DNA from: Ectobius pallidus
Taxonomy: Eukaryota > Arthropoda > Insecta > Blattodea > Ectobiidae
DNA: 64,000 nucleotides
Assembly: GCA_964059195.1 (NCBI GenBank)
Contig: CAXKWD010000001.1
Span: 221,782,484 to 221,846,483, forward strand
Direction: 5' to 3'
Under the pieces are notes generated by a model. The model ran no database searches. It was given only the letters and a program-made list of their open reading frames with translations, and was not told the DNA's origin. Of this stretch, positions 21,868 to 35,189 are shown one piece after another (within the stretch, counting starts at the first letter, position 1; every line of letters starts with the position of its first letter). Both the position numbers and the translations under genes were made by a program.

Positions 21868-23875
21868 TAGTGATGGGAACCATTCGAATGAATTCATTCG
21901 ATATATTCGATTGTTAAAATCATTCGAAATGTTCGAGATGTTAAAAAAATCATTCGAATGATTTTGCTCTGCTCCAGACTAGGGTTAGAGCGCTTCGCTT
22001 ACTGAACTGAAGTGTGAAAGCGAATGAATTCATTCGAATGCTTCTTCAACCTCTCGGAATCTGGCTTTTCGGCTCGTTCTCTCGTTCATTCGATTGTTTT
22101 CGTGTTCCGTCGTGTCCCAGTTAGCAAAGCGTTCGGTAACTTCCATCTCTCCCATTCCAAGTGGGGATGGCATGACGCAGAGCTAGTTTCAACCCCAGGC
22201 TACAAAATATATTTTGACAATAAAATAGCCGTTCTCTCGAATATTAAAAAGTTCAATTTTTCACAGATTGTTCCTATTTTACATCCATCATTAGCTTCTA
22301 CATGAAACATATGCATTTTCAAATGGATTATTTATTTGATTAATTACCGTATGTTATGAATTATGATATTAAATACAGCCATTCAATTTTTATATTTGAT
22401 GCATTTATAAGATTTTTAAGCAGTACCAACATTAGCTATTTACATAAATGCATATCTTCAACAACCTAAGCTATGAGTATTTACAATCTTACAAAGTTAA
22501 TTATACCAGTCAAAAGTAATATTCTAAGTTATACTTTAATTATTGACTCGAGATCAGATTACTTAATCAGGAGGCAACATTGCAACATGTTGTTTAGAGT
22601 CCATTTAGATATCAATCATAATTAATAATTCTATACCACGTTGAACTGTTGAATTAGTTAACTGAGACATGTTCCAATTACCTTCATATTTTATAAATTA
22701 TCTAAGTAAGAGCATATTTTCCGCGACAAACTATAATATAATACTATAATACTATAATACTAATTTAACCTTTTCACTTCTGTTGTTTCTACTATTTGTC
22801 TAAAGATCTGCAGTGTTCCAACATGTCAGAGAACTGGCAACATCTAATTTATTTTAATGGTAATGCCACCAAAGTGGGAATGCTTGCATTTTTTCCCTTT
22901 TAAAATAAAAAAAAATCATCCACCCCTAAAGGGTTGTGTTCAGAAGGTGAATGGACTTGCAGTCTTTTCAATTTCCACATCCTAATAAAGGGGAAAAAAT
23001 TATGAAGAAAGGAAGGAAAAAAACCAGACCCCATCGCCAACCTACATGTGCTCAATCACGGCTCAGTTTACTCAGGCGGAAATACTCTTCGGCCAGGCTT
23101 TGCAGAGACCTTGAATTGCTTTTGTCGGTTCCTAATTATACAAGAAAATTATATATAAAACAACAAACATACTTCTTTATAAAATTAATAATTATTGAGA
23201 TACAGATTAAAGAGCCACGACCTATAGTACATGAAAATAGCATTGTACTAAACTTTATTCTACTGTTTATTAACTGAAATGTTCGTGTTATTTCTTGTCT
23301 TGTTTTGATTCGTTGTCTTTGAACAGTTATGTCTGCATTTATGCAAAAATACTGCAATATGACGTAACACTACCTTCAGTATGCTATTATAACACAGTAA
23401 TAAAGTAAATAGTACTAAATTTGTTTCACATATGCTCTCACATACGTGTTATTGAATTTCTTAGTTAAACGAACGATGTCTACCCTATTAAATAATAATT
23501 TGAAATCTTCAGATTTAAATAGATTTGGAGATCTTATCGAATTATACTTTACTTTACGGCATCGCATATAACTGACAATATAGTTATTCGGATTTCCGAA
23601 CGTAATAAAATAAACTGAAGAATACACTGTACATAATCAATTTAATAACTTATTTACCTTAATTACTATTTATTAAACTTGAAAATTTGAATGGACCTAA
23701 TACTAAAATTAGATACATTTCATTTCGTTGTATTCAAATTTGGTCGTGAAAATATATTTATCTATTTTAGGCCTACTATTGTCTTTTTGTGTATTATATT
23801 TATCCTTCCATGCTTTAACTTCATATTACATATTACATCGCTTAATTAGGAGCTTAGGGTATACCAATAAGCCGT

Positions 23876-23908
<33 letters not shown>

Positions 23909-24803
23909 TAATCTGTTTCTGTTGTCGTTATGTTCTCTATTCATTGGGATTGATAGGCCTATACAGTTATAATGATTATGATAATATTATTAGGTGAATA
24001 GTAACGATAAGTCGTGATAGCCTAAGTAAATATTCAATCCTTTGTGAATGGGATATTAAAATTAACCTACGGCAAATGGTTTTTTGTAGTCAAAGATAAT
24101 GATGCAAACTTATTTTTGTTATTAGGAAAGTCATATGAGCTTTTATTGCAAGAAAAAATGATTGACTGGTATTTTATTTAAAATTGTAAGTCCAAAGAGA
24201 AAACTAATATGAACAGATTTTTTGTTATTTATGATTGATTTAAAGCTTTAAGAACGTGTCTTGAAATTACATAATTTTTACTTTTTCGTAAATTGAAAAG
24301 TTATATTATTTTGTACTTGATTGTATTATGCTTGTTATTATTAAACACCACAGATATGCAAATGCAAATAATAACTACGAAGTTGCCTGGTTATTGCTGC
24401 ATTAAGCAATTTATATTTGTAGGACTTCAAGAAATTTCATGTTAGGCCTAATTTACTGTAGGCCTATTTACTACAGCACTTGTTCGAGACTACATGACTA
24501 AAATAATAAACATCTCTGGAGGCCGTGTTTGTTGTAAGCTGGCCGCATTGTTCTCTGCCGGAAATGTGCGCACTAAATTTAAATCTACCCGCTTTCGAAT
24601 GCCAATGAAGTGAAGTGAGAACGGAAGATTTCATTCGAAAAATATTGAAGCTAGCGAATGAACATCTCGTAGGTTGCATGTAACTATCCCTCTATGAATA
24701 AAACACTTCGAATGAATTCATTCGAAATATTCATTCGAAATGTTTAGTTCTGCATTCGAATGATCATTCGATTGTTAAAATCATTCGATTTTTCCCATCA
24801 CTA
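21868..24803. mobile_element. 2.9-kb hAT-type element, TAGTGATGGGAA termini
   Basis: Ends tagtgatgggaa and ttcccatcacta, with a perfect 8-bp duplication ctatagac at 21860-21867 and 24804-24811. Both arms hold repeated palindromic attcgaat motifs. The 2.6 kb interior has only frames of up to 108 codons, none with a hAT dimerisation or DDE block that I recognise, so it is probably non-autonomous or carries unrelated DNA. An AAT microsatellite lies at 23876-23908. Confidence 0.85.
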
Positions 24804-25061
24804 CTATAGACACACTATTCCAGGGACTTTTCAATATAGGGCTCTGTTTTATAGAACTTTTACACTGAAAGTGCGTCTATTGTCTGTGAAAATTGCTTTG
24901 TAGTCAGTAAAACACCGCTCATCATCACAAGAAATGACAGGGACTTTTCTAAACCTTGTAATATCTTCAGGACCTAAATCCACATCTAGTCCACATCCGG
25001 TTTTAAACATTTCATAGAAATTCAAGAATCCAGCTTTGGAATATACATGCTAGTGAAATAA

Positions 25062-25483
25062 AATTGTCTATTTTTGTCATACCTTGGAAATAAAAGCAAC
25101 GCGATCGCTTGAATGTTGTAAGCCCAAGCTGGTCGATTCATTTGTTTATAATGTTAAGGCACGCATATATCAACCTAGACGGAAGAGGTATAATTTAAAT
25201 AGGCCTAAATGGGCAAACATTGTTCGATTTGGACGAAACTCACTATGCAGGGGGTTTCTGGGCCAGGGAACTCGAATCTGAGGTTATTTTTCCCACGTTG
25301 CTTTCTGATCGTGGAATTCGCTTCAAACCTGGACTTTTAGTTGTTTCTTTAATTATTAATCGTTTAGTTTATGAATGATTCACGTGTAAGTGTTAATAAA
25401 TATAATGTTTAAATTATGTTGCTCTTAATTTTTAATATTCCAATCAATTATCGTGGGTGAAGCCGGGGGGGGGGATCTGCTAG
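25062..25483 (+). mobile_element. Helitron family D, 3' part, decayed
   Basis: catcttgg-type block near 25080, D sequence through ggacgaaactcactatgcag, and the end gtgggtgaagccggggg...ctgCTAG. The 5' terminus was not found. Confidence 0.65.
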
Positions 25484-27300
25484 TATTATCATAAAATAGG
25501 CACTTAATTGGGCATTACTCTGGTACCGGTCAACCGATCTAGTACAAAATCAATAGGCTTCTTCCCATGGACATTATAAATGCGTATGCCAAGTTTCATT
25601 TAAATCCGATGAAGCGTATTTGAGTTATCGCGCGTACAGACTGACGGACAGACATTTTCCCGTCCCCCATACAATCTCATAAAGTACCATACTGGCACTT
25701 AATAAAAATCAGGTAATCTGATGTAACAAAGTGCCAGAATGCTTTCTTTATTCAGTAATAATTGCAATTATGATAGGCCCATGCAGAAAAGAAGTTATTT
25801 TTATAATAGATCTCAGAGTTAAACTCCAGATCGATTCATTAAGAAGGGCTTAAGGAAGAACAAAGGTCTAAAGTTTGATTGTTAACCTTAATTCATATTC
25901 GTATACACTGATATAATAAGTACTTAAAATATGTCAACATTTCAGAAATATTAATAAAATTAATGATACAATAGGCCTATCACTCCATGACATGTTTGTT
26001 TCAAGTTTAAAGCAGTCTTAAATGTTATGAATGAATTAAAGTCAATCTGAAATCAGTCAGGAATTACATTAGGTATATTGCTTGCACAAGAACGAATAAG
26101 AAAAATACTGACATTAAAATATAATGTAGATATTGGTAGTCATACAATTCGATAGAATGCACAATATTACATCAATATTCAACGGCTAGTTGTGTTTTAA
26201 ATAATTTATTTACTAACATCGTTATGAAGAAATGAATGAATCAAGGAGGGCTAACAATATCAATAAACGATTGGCAATTTGTTACGTTGTGTTTATTGTG
26301 GGCCATGCAATAATACTGTAGCGTCTAATATCATTACAAAATTAATACTTATATTAAATTGGAAATGAAAGCATGCTGTTAAATAAGTAATTTTGCCTAT
26401 TATTTCTACTTAACAGAATTGATTACACTAGGACATTAGTTACGGGAACTCGGCCGCTGATTGGTTGGTCCCGAGCCAATCAAAATGCTTCGAATTGTCG
26501 GAGAACGAAGATCTCTCTATAGGCTATATAAAAGGCTTTGTCCTGACTGACTGACATGAATCAACGTAGAGCCTAAACTATAACAGGTAGAGACTTGGAA
26601 TTTTGACAGTACCTTCGTTTCATAATGTAGGTGCTCACTAAGAAAGGATTTTGAAAAATTCGGATTTTCAATGCCAAAAATAAAATGTTTTTGAGAATAC
26701 TTAATCCCTTCTTACACAGAATTATCGAATCCGAATCACGTTTGACATTAAAACATAGTGTTGCCAGTGGGTTTTAGATGGGTTTGGAATTAAATTAAAT
26801 GGAAATTTGACAATTACAGTTGGCTTTGGCTATTTTTGTCATACCTTGGAAATATTCTTTCGCGATCGCTTGAATGTTGTAAGCCCTAATATGGTCAAAC
26901 ATTGTTTTATTTGGACGAAACTCATTATACAGGGGTTTTCTGGACCAAGGAACTCGAATCTGAGGTCGCTTTTACCAGGCGATGCTATCTAATCGTGATC
27001 CACGTGATTTAGGTGTTAATAAATATAATAATTTAACTAGTATGCTCTTAATTTTTAATTTTGAAATAATTATCGCGGGCGAAGCCGCGGGCACATGATA
27101 GTTATATTATAATAGATGTGACTTAATTACTTTTTATTTCGGTACCGGTCAACCGATTTGGTCCAAAATCAAAAGGCTTCTTCCCATGGACGTTATAAAT
27201 GCGTGTACCAAGTTTCATGAAAATCCGATAAAGCGTATTTGAGTTATCGCGCGTACAGACACACGGACAGACGGACAAAGCACCATTCTGGCATTTAATA
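25484..27300 (+). repeat. Two repeat H copies head-to-tail, the second split by a Helitron
   Basis: 25484-25697 is the right end of one H (ending ctggcacttaataa). 25698 begins another (aaatcaggtaatctgatg). The second is interrupted by the chimeric Helitron at 26514-27101 and resumes through ggtaccggtcaacc to ctggcatttaataac at about 27300. Confidence 0.65.
26514..27101 (+). mobile_element. Chimeric Helitron C-D, type 2
   Basis: 5' end and first 290 or so bases of family C, joined at about 26806-26815 (tttgacaattacagttgg) to the 3' half of family D, ending gcgggcgaagccgcgggc...ATAG. The same junction is found in the minus-strand copy at 55769-56357. Confidence 0.85.
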
Positions 27301-27634
27301 ACTGTTTTGGAACTGTATATGGGATATTCCGATATTCCGGATTGGCGTGGGTCACATCCGAGGTCATGTCGTGACATTAAAGCTGCCTCGCCATTGTTCA
27401 CGGTCTTCTCTTCCTTGCAATTTGACTTGGTATTGTCTTGAAGATACTCCTGTAGCCCTCCCACAGCTCCTTGTTTGTGTGATTAATGCAAGCAAAGGGT
27501 CGAAGGGCTCATTCCATTCATGGACTGACTTCATTCAAATGTTACAGTCGCTTAGGTGGATGACCCTTTGAACAGATTACACTAAAATTATCCTACATAT
27601 GATCGGTCGGTGTATATGAGCAAAATAAAATCCT
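27301..27634 (-). pseudogene. Possible LINE ORF C-terminus remnant
   Basis: On the minus strand a frame starting near 27544 reads through PFDPLLALITQT and LQGREDREQWRGSFNVTT, then DVTHANPEYRN beyond a stop. A DRxxWR segment near the end of an ORF followed by DxTHA is reminiscent of the C-terminus of some LINE proteins. The match is by eye and weak, and the region is more GC-rich than its surroundings. Confidence 0.3.
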
Positions 27635-28135
27635 TTTTTTGCACGACGTTACTAATTACTGGTACTTACGAATATTGTTGCCGTGGATCGTAACTTGACA
27701 TTCCCACACGCAATCTGGTTGCTATGAAAACAAAAGAAATCTCAGTGCTGTAAAAATGACAAAAAGCACAAGTGCCTTAAGTAAAATCATCAGAATACAA
27801 GCCTTTATGGGAGACGGAACCAAGGCCCCCTAGTTTGTGGCGATTTTAACAGGACAAATATTCAGTCCCCATAACAACCAACACATGCTAATCACTTTCT
27901 GAAATATAACATCTATCTTCAATAATGTATATACATAATATTTTCAGCTAATATCTCAATTAATATAATTAAATTGATATAAATAATCATAGTGCAAAAA
28001 ATAGTATACAATACTCGTGCCGTAAGCGCATAACGGATCTCGGAAATTGAAAAAACTCGGCACAAGCGAGTCGTTTTTTCAAACTCTTTCCTCGATCTGT
28101 ATGCACCTCTTACGGAACTAGTATCGCAATATACT
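27635..28135 (-). mobile_element. Repeat F copy
   Basis: ttttttgcacgacgttac to gcaatata, with both halves and the centre ctcggcacaagcgagtcg. Confidence 0.72.
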
Positions 28136-28161
28136 TTTTTCCGTATGTATTGTAATCAGGG

Positions 28162-28619
28162 CATGTCATTCGCCTCTCTGTCATTCTTTGTCACTACGTG
28201 AGGTGTAGGAAAAGATGGAAATCACTGGGAGCGAGGTCCGGACTATAGGGTGAACGTTTAAACACCTCCCAGCCGAACTTCTGCAGGAGACTTGCTAGAA
28301 GGTGTTTAAACATCCACTGTACACCCTGGACTTCGCTCCCAGTGATTTCCATCTTTTCCTACACCTCAAGAAATGACAAAGAATGACAGAAAAGCGGAGG
28401 TTTGTCACACAGTGGTTAAAATCCCTGGTGGCAGACTTCTACGACACAGGTTTTGAAAAGTTGGTCCCACGGTAAGACAAATGTTTCATTTCCGGTGGCG
28501 AATATGTTGGAAAATAGCTGAACACTGGCTGTGTCTGTTGCAATAAATATTTCCTTGAAATTGTGTTTTGCTTCTGTAAACGGTCCCAGGGAAACTTACT
28601 TTATGGACGCTCCTCGTAG
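28162..28619. mobile_element. Mariner fold-back, left arm truncated
   Basis: 28162-28275 is a minus-oriented copy of the mariner segment (ctgtcattctttgtcac to ccgaacttctgcagg) that meets a plus-oriented copy at about 28262-28619, ending gacgctcctcgta. Same lineage and arrangement as 39426-40059, but without the left terminal repeat. Confidence 0.8.
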
Positions 28620-28772
28620 ATACGTCTTAACTTGCTGTGGAATATATCTGGTAAAGATATAAATAATTGCTTATATTGTTATTGGTTATTATTAATAGTA
28701 GAGTATTTATATTCAACTAATACTGATCGACACCCACACACGAAAAATCCCCATTTGTTAACTTTAATTTTT

Positions 28773-29370
28773 TGAAGTGAAACTTCTTTAGCCGCGGTAG
28801 GGGTAAATTGAGAGCTTGTGTAACGCTGAAAATCGTCACGAAATTAGTGAGGTGTGACGGAACGGACTGCACAGAAAACAATCAACTCAATGATTAGACT
28901 TATCCAAAATTTTAAAAATACAAAAATCCAAAATTTTAAAAACCTAAAAATTCAAATTTGAAAAACTAAAAATTAAAAATATTCAAAGATCCAAAATTTT
29001 GAAAGATCCAGGATTCCAAAATTAATAATTCAAACATCCAAAATTAAAAAGTCCAAAAACCCAAATATCCAAAATTTAAAAAATAAAAAAAATTCAAAAT
29101 AAAATCCAAAATTTAAAAAATTAAAAAATCCAAAATTTAAAAAGCAAAAAATCCAAAATTTAAAAATATGAAATAACCAAAATTAAAAATCGAAAATTCC
29201 AAAATTAAATAAATTAAAAGATCAAAAATTAAAAAATTTAAAATGTAATATTCCAAAAACCCAATATTAAAAAGTCAAAAATCCAAAAGTGAAAAAAATC
29301 CAATAATCCAAAATTGAAAAAAGTGAAAAATTAAAACAAGTTTCACTTCTGTCGCTTGGCGTTCCACGCA
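28773..29370 (+). mobile_element. B element copy 4
   Basis: gaagtgaaacttctttagcc at the left, full conserved block, AT array, aagtttcacttctg and the hairpin region ttggcgttccacgca at the right. One of the two best complete copies. Confidence 0.82.
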
Positions 29371-30089
29371 CCCTTTTCTATTTCATGCAAATATCTTGTA
29401 TTTGATTTGAATACATTCGAATTAAAAGTGTGCCTTCACATTTCAAATGCTGAAAACCATGACCAAATACAGTGCTGTGTGAACCTACTTTAAAATTACC
29501 TGTCGGCTTTTCGTTGATGATATAGCATATAACAAGTATACACTATGGTTTCGGGTTTCACAAATAGCAGTTCTTACCATGACCTCTGGAATACAGGCAA
29601 AGATTAGTATCCTGTACTATGTGTGATATCTTCAAACCAATGTACGACCTCTAGACCTTTCCAATAGAAACAAAACAATAAAACACGGCCATCTGCAGAC
29701 TACGTGTGCAATGCTATCTCAACATCTTCCTTTGTTTTTCCTCTCCGTCTCCATGGTTACAGCCACAGCCGACTGTAACCACTGCTAGATGAAGTAATTA
29801 CAGAGGAGGTTATAGCAGTTTGTCGAACTGGAGAGTTATGCAATAAGGAGGTAAACGCTTAATCAAACGCGAATAAAAATTAAAACTTAGGGCGAAGTTA
29901 GATTTTGTAATCTGTTTATCAACTGAAAATGAAAATAAAAAACACCTTAGACAGCTTAATTGAGAATTCAGATTTCGTTGGCGGGATGTTAGAACAAAGT
30001 AAAAGCAGACAAAATATTGCTAGAAGCGATTCATCCAAACCCATTAATAACTCAATTTTGTAACTTCTCAAGTGTTGAAGTAACAGTAG

Positions 30090-30141
<52 letters not shown>

Positions 30142-30199
30142 GTGTATAGTTACTTAATATTTACTTAAAGGAAAATGAGGCAGAGTTAGAAAGTTCTGC
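29371..30199. other. Unassigned sequence with (AAT)n tract
   Basis: No gene seen. The microsatellite occupies about 30090-30141. A perfect inverted repeat ggttacagt / actgtaacc flanks a short spacer near 29755-29778. Confidence 0.35.
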
Positions 30200-31022
30200 T
30201 GTCAATTGTTTACATAACGAAAGTATTGTTTACGGTGTTCACATAGGGCTTTGAAACTATATTATAATACTGGGCTTTAACAAATTCTGATACTATCGAT
30301 GTAATTAATACATTTGTGAAAATAATTCTTGAAGAATAAAATCCACGAAAATAAAGCAGTCACATAACTTTCTCTACCCTCGACATGGAAAATATTATTT
30401 TCTCACTTCACATTTTGATGTAGAATAAGCGGTCGTATTGCAGGGACAACTTAAGTGTGTGCCAGTGAGTATGCTATATCGGAAATCGGTAATATATCCT
30501 ATCCACTGATGCGTCATTCATAGCTGTAGGCTTTGTATAGTTGAGAAATAGGCCTAGGGATGTTTATCAGAGGCCCTAAGCATCTAACAGAAGACAAAAT
30601 GGGATGGAACATTTTCAGTCCTACGGGCGCAGGATATTATGTCCCAGGTTTTTGGGAAGGAAAGTGTGAAAGTGATATTGAATTTATTTTTTTACTTCAG
30701 CCCCGAAACGGTTGTATGGTAATACGAAAGTGAGAAATACAATTTTCTGTCAAGACAATACAATCTTCGGAATTTCTTTTTCTTCTTATTTGCACTCCTC
30801 CCAGGCATGGTGTGTAGAAGCAATGGAATGCAACATCCTCTTAGACCCATAAAAAGCTTTATCTAACGTTTTCTGAGGGAATAGTCTGGATGTCATATGT
30901 CGTTCTTCCTCATTTCGAATTCTACATACATTATTATATCAGGACCTAGAGTTTCAACATCGAAAGTCCTCCATAAGTTAATTTCATATTACAAAATACA
31001 AAACCCGGGCCTTTTAAGCTAG
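30200..31022 (+). mobile_element. Helitron family C, older long variant, 3' part
   Basis: Homologous to 60781-61590 (minus). Ends cccgggccttttaagCTAG, having lost the second arm of the terminal hairpin. The segment at 30395-30440 resembles the start of repeat E (ttcacattttgatgtagaat), which is absent from the compact C copies. Confidence 0.72.
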
Positions 31023-31599
31023 TTTTATATAATTTAGAGAACTTTTACTAAAAAAATATTGTATGCACCACGTACGCAAAAAATTTATCGGACTCATCAC
31101 TATTTCGGCCTTGGCTTACGCCTCGGCCGCTATACTAGCTTCGTCCGCTAAATCGTTATTTTGCGTACTTGATACATAAATAGCTATTTTGTATTATTGT
31201 ATAATTAAATTTGCTTCCATCATTGCGAGATGTTCATGTCACGAACAATTTTTAACTTTTTCCTTGCTGTTGACGTATAAATTCGCCATATAAAAATATT
31301 GTTTGAGGGCAGAGAAATAAGATTGATAAAGTATTGTTTTATTCATAATGTGAAGATTTTTCCTTCCTATTAAGACTATCCTTATAGGATATTAGCTCCT
31401 CTAGTAAAATTGTTTTCATCGATTCTAAGCTTAGGTCCCACTGATGATTTGACTTGGTGTTTGGTTATATAACTATACAAATTTATCTCTGGAAATATTA
31501 AAAAGGTTCTCCCAGTTAACCGTGGGTGTTTTAATCCATGCTATATAAGGGAAAGTCTTTGGATGGACTTTGTATCAATTGCTTTAGTAATAATAATAA
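31023..31599. other. Unassigned sequence
   Basis: No gene or known repeat identified; an imperfect palindromic segment cttggcttacgcctcggcc lies at 31110. Confidence 0.3.
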
Positions 31600-32141
31600 T
31601 AAAATCAGGTAAACTGTTATGACAAAGTGCCAGTATGTTTTTTTTTTAATCAGTTATGATTGCTCAGATAAATTCTATCGATAAACTCGTCAATTCTCGT
31701 GGGATTACCTATGATAAATTTATGAGAGCATAAATGGCTTGTTACTATGGCAACATGGTTAGATTGGTTGTTCATTTTCGTGATGCACAGAGTGTACAGG
31801 AGGCCGGGTTTGCTTCATTCATCTTGATCGCTTGTTGTGGGCTTTGCTATAATTATAACATTTTAATATTCCTCTTACTAGTTTCATCAAGTCTATTTGC
31901 ATGTCTTTCCCGTCACTGACTTTATTATTTCTGTGCAAACATTTATTATATTAAGGCATCTCATATACACTGGTTTTTATTACTATCGTCTGCATAGGCC
32001 ACAGTCATAATTAGAATGTATATTCTGGAAATAAAACGAATTCTTCATTAAAAAACATGTATATGCATTTAAAATTACACTAGTAAAGTATGATGGCCGT
32101 CCACAAAGTAAGTAAAATATTGTTTGCCAACTAAAAGTGAA
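31600..32141 (+). repeat. Repeat H left end followed by unassigned sequence
   Basis: 31600-31665 matches the H start (gacaaagtgccagtatg). 31690-31730 resembles repeat J (tctcgtgggattacctatga). A 61-codon frame at 31734 has no motif. Confidence 0.4.
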
Positions 32142-33215
32142 TAAAATCAGGCAAAATGATACAACAAAGTGCCAGGATGCTTTTGTTTAATCAGTGATGA
32201 TTGGAATTATGATATGCAGAAAATAAGTTATTGAAGTGAAACTTCTTTAGCCGCGGTAGGGGTAAATCGAGAGCTTTTGTGTAACGCTCAAAAATCGTCA
32301 CGAAATTAATGTAACGCTAAAAATCGTCACGGAATTAGTGAGGTGTGACGGAACGGACTGCACAGAAAACAACCAACTCAATGATTAGGCTTATCCAAAG
32401 TTTAAAAAATCTAAAAATTAAAAATTAAAAAATCGAAAATCCAAAGTTTATAAAATTCAAAATAAAAAATAAAAATATTCAAAGATCCAAAATTAAAAGA
32501 TTCAAAATTCCAAAATTAAAAAATTCAAAGATCCAACATTCAAAAATCCAAAATTAAAAAAATTAAAAAATCCAAACATCCAAATTTTAAAAATAAAATT
32601 TTCAAAATTCAAAAAATTGAAAAAAAAAATAAAAAGTAAAAGATCCAAAATTTAATAATAAAAACATCCAAAATTAAAAAATCGAAAATTTAAAAAGTCA
32701 AAAAACCCAATATTGAAAAGTCTAGCAATTCAAAATTAAAAAATCCAATAATCCAAAATTGAAAAACCAAAAAAATTAAAACAAGTTTCACTTCTGTCGC
32801 GTGGCGTTCCACGCACACTTTTTTAAACCGATTTCCGAGTTAAGCTCCAGATTGATTAATTAAACTTAAGCATGGCTCAAGGAAGAACAAAGGTCTAAAG
32901 TTTGATAAGCATATGTGAAGGAATATGTGGTAAAAGCTAAACTGTATTGCAACTTTCAAATCCTTATAGGCCTATAAACATTGTAAATCAATATGTTGCC
33001 ATGAGAACTGATTTTGTATTTGATCAATTCTTTCTATTATATAGAGGCACTGAAGTGGGCATTACTTCGGTACCGGTCAACCGATTTGGTTCAGTATCAA
33101 TAGGCTTCTTCGCATGGACGTTATAAATGCGTTTACTAAGTTTCATGAAAATCCGATAAAGCAAATTTTAGTTATTGTGCATACAGACACACGGACGGAT
33201 AGACAGACAGACATA
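32142..33215 (+). repeat. Repeat H copy carrying a B element
   Basis: aaaatcaggcaaaatgatac to 32231, then B, then continuing with ccgagttaagctccagattg to the ggtaccggtcaacc block and cagacacacggacgg tract. Comparison with 25700-25830 shows where B entered. Confidence 0.7.
32232..32818 (+). mobile_element. B element copy 5
   Basis: gaagtgaaacttctttagcc, a partial tandem duplication of the cgctcaaaaatcgtcacg segment at 32284-32335, AT array, aagtttcacttctg and the perfect hairpin gcgtggcgttccacgc. Confidence 0.85.
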
Positions 33216-34994
33216 CTTCTCTTCCTCTTCCACCAGAAAACTGATTTTTCGTAGGAATAAATTTGAATTCTGTTTTCTACTAATGATTTTATAATACAAA
33301 ATCCGTTTACAGGATTGTTCCCTTACTCAAGATGAATAAATAGCCCCAAAACATAGGTTGAGAAAATTAAAATAAGCTTTTTTTTATTACAGAATTTAAT
33401 TTTATTACAAAATTTCGAATTACAAAAATCTAGGTTAAGATTTTTCTACCATGGTAAAAAGATAGATAAAACACAATTTTTGAAACATAATATAATTTAA
33501 AAGAAATACACCCGATTGAGCAAGTAGTAGTATTTTAATTGACGATTAATAAAAAAACTAAAATATATTTTATTTTCAAATTTTCGCAGCCAAATTAGTT
33601 AAAAATTCTTAAATTGTGTGTCTACCCTAAAAATTTGAAAAAAAGATTGGTTCGAAAAATTAGTAGCGTATAGCCTTAATTCAACTAAGAATTTTGTTTA
33701 TGATGCTCTGCTCTTTGTACACTAAGCCGTCTGATTCTGTTAACGACATCGGTTGTCAATAGCAACGACTAATAAATCACTTAATGCCTGTGAGTATGTA
33801 GGTAGCAAAGAATATGCTAAGTGAATATTATGGTAACCAGTTATTAAGTAATGCCTTATGGATGTACCTTGGCAATAAATTCCCTCTAATATATAAAATA
33901 CATTACGTAAATATTTATTGCCGCAGAATATGGCATCGGCATGCCTTGCTTACGTGAGGAAAATGTTAAGCAGTGGATGTTACTGGTGAAACGCCAGCTA
34001 CCAATGATTTAGGCTAATTACGCAAGCTGTAAGCAAAGATGCGTAGATAATTGTACACAGAGAACTTTCATCTACTGTTGTTGCAAAAGTACTCACTGAA
34101 TTGACACTTACCCAGCATGTCTCTATATATTCCGTCCTTAAAAAATCCCTTTAGGCAAGCCTACAGGCTGAGGTAGATTTCGAAGTGCTTTTGGTTTAAT
34201 TTATTGTCGCTGCGCAGCACTCTTCTTCTTTAGCCTTGGCATAACAAACCCGCAATAATAACTGCAAAAAAGAGAAAAGAGCACTTTTTCAAACATTCAA
34301 ATCCCGCCTTATATGAGAGCTATCGAGAAACTAGTTATTGATTTGTGGAGTACTCATCAAGAGCTTTTCAATGATACCCCACAAGACGTGGTTTCAAAAA
34401 TTTCGAATTTTCATCCCCCCACCCCCACCCCCACTCGTACCCCCAAAACCCCCAAATCGTTGGTGTCACTGTGAACTCCATAGGGAGAACTCTAATTTAT
34501 TCAAACAATGTTTCCCTCTATACTTCATAGGGGCCGAGATATAAATGTTTTAAAATTTCAACCCCCTCCCCCGACCACCCTCTTGCGCCAATTTTTCTCA
34601 TTAACGAACTGGTCTGAACTATTGAGCCTAGAAATAACATAATAAAATTTGGTTCAAATATCTTCAAAATTACGGCCGCTAGCGTGCAAAGATATATATA
34701 TATATATATAATTTATATATATATATATATGTATATGTAAATATCACAATATTTTTATTTTTTTTTGAACAGGCGGTGGTTTCGCACTAAGGGAGGCATG
34801 AAATGTAAAGAAATGAAAGGATTTTTCGAAAATCATGACATGGTATCGATTGCAATAGGTAGATTTTGCTTCGAAATCTACCTAAAAGGTCCTTTGAGAT
34901 CAAATGTTTCAGAGACTTAGAGTCTGGTGTAAGACACGAACTTTGTTTGTGCTCGTATAAAAGTGCAATTTGAATGTTTGAAAACTCACAGGTG
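33216..34994. other. Unassigned sequence, C-rich tract and TA microsatellite
   Basis: No gene seen in about 1.8 kb. 34412-34450 is C-rich (cccccacccccacccccac). (TA)n lies at 34688-34732. Frames at 34338 and 34787 (68-75 codons) show no domain features. Confidence 0.35.
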
Positions 34995-35150
34995 CCTGCA
35001 GACTTCGCCCGCAATTATTTAGTGAACGCTAGATGTTCTATTTAAATCATTTATTTAACAGACAAATATTTACATTTATTAACGCTTACATAGCTTTTAC
35101 GCTACATAAATTTCTTGAATTACGTAAATTTATTCCTAATTAGGCGTATA
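34995..35150 (-). mobile_element. Helitron-like 3' remnant (D-related)
   Basis: cttcgcccgcaattatttag then aatcatttatttaac resembles the 3' region at 50505-50570. It is probably continued by 36430-36640 on the far side of later insertions. Confidence 0.4.
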
Positions 35151-35189
35151 TTATAAGATAATGAGGTAGACCATTAGGGGCAGTCAGTC

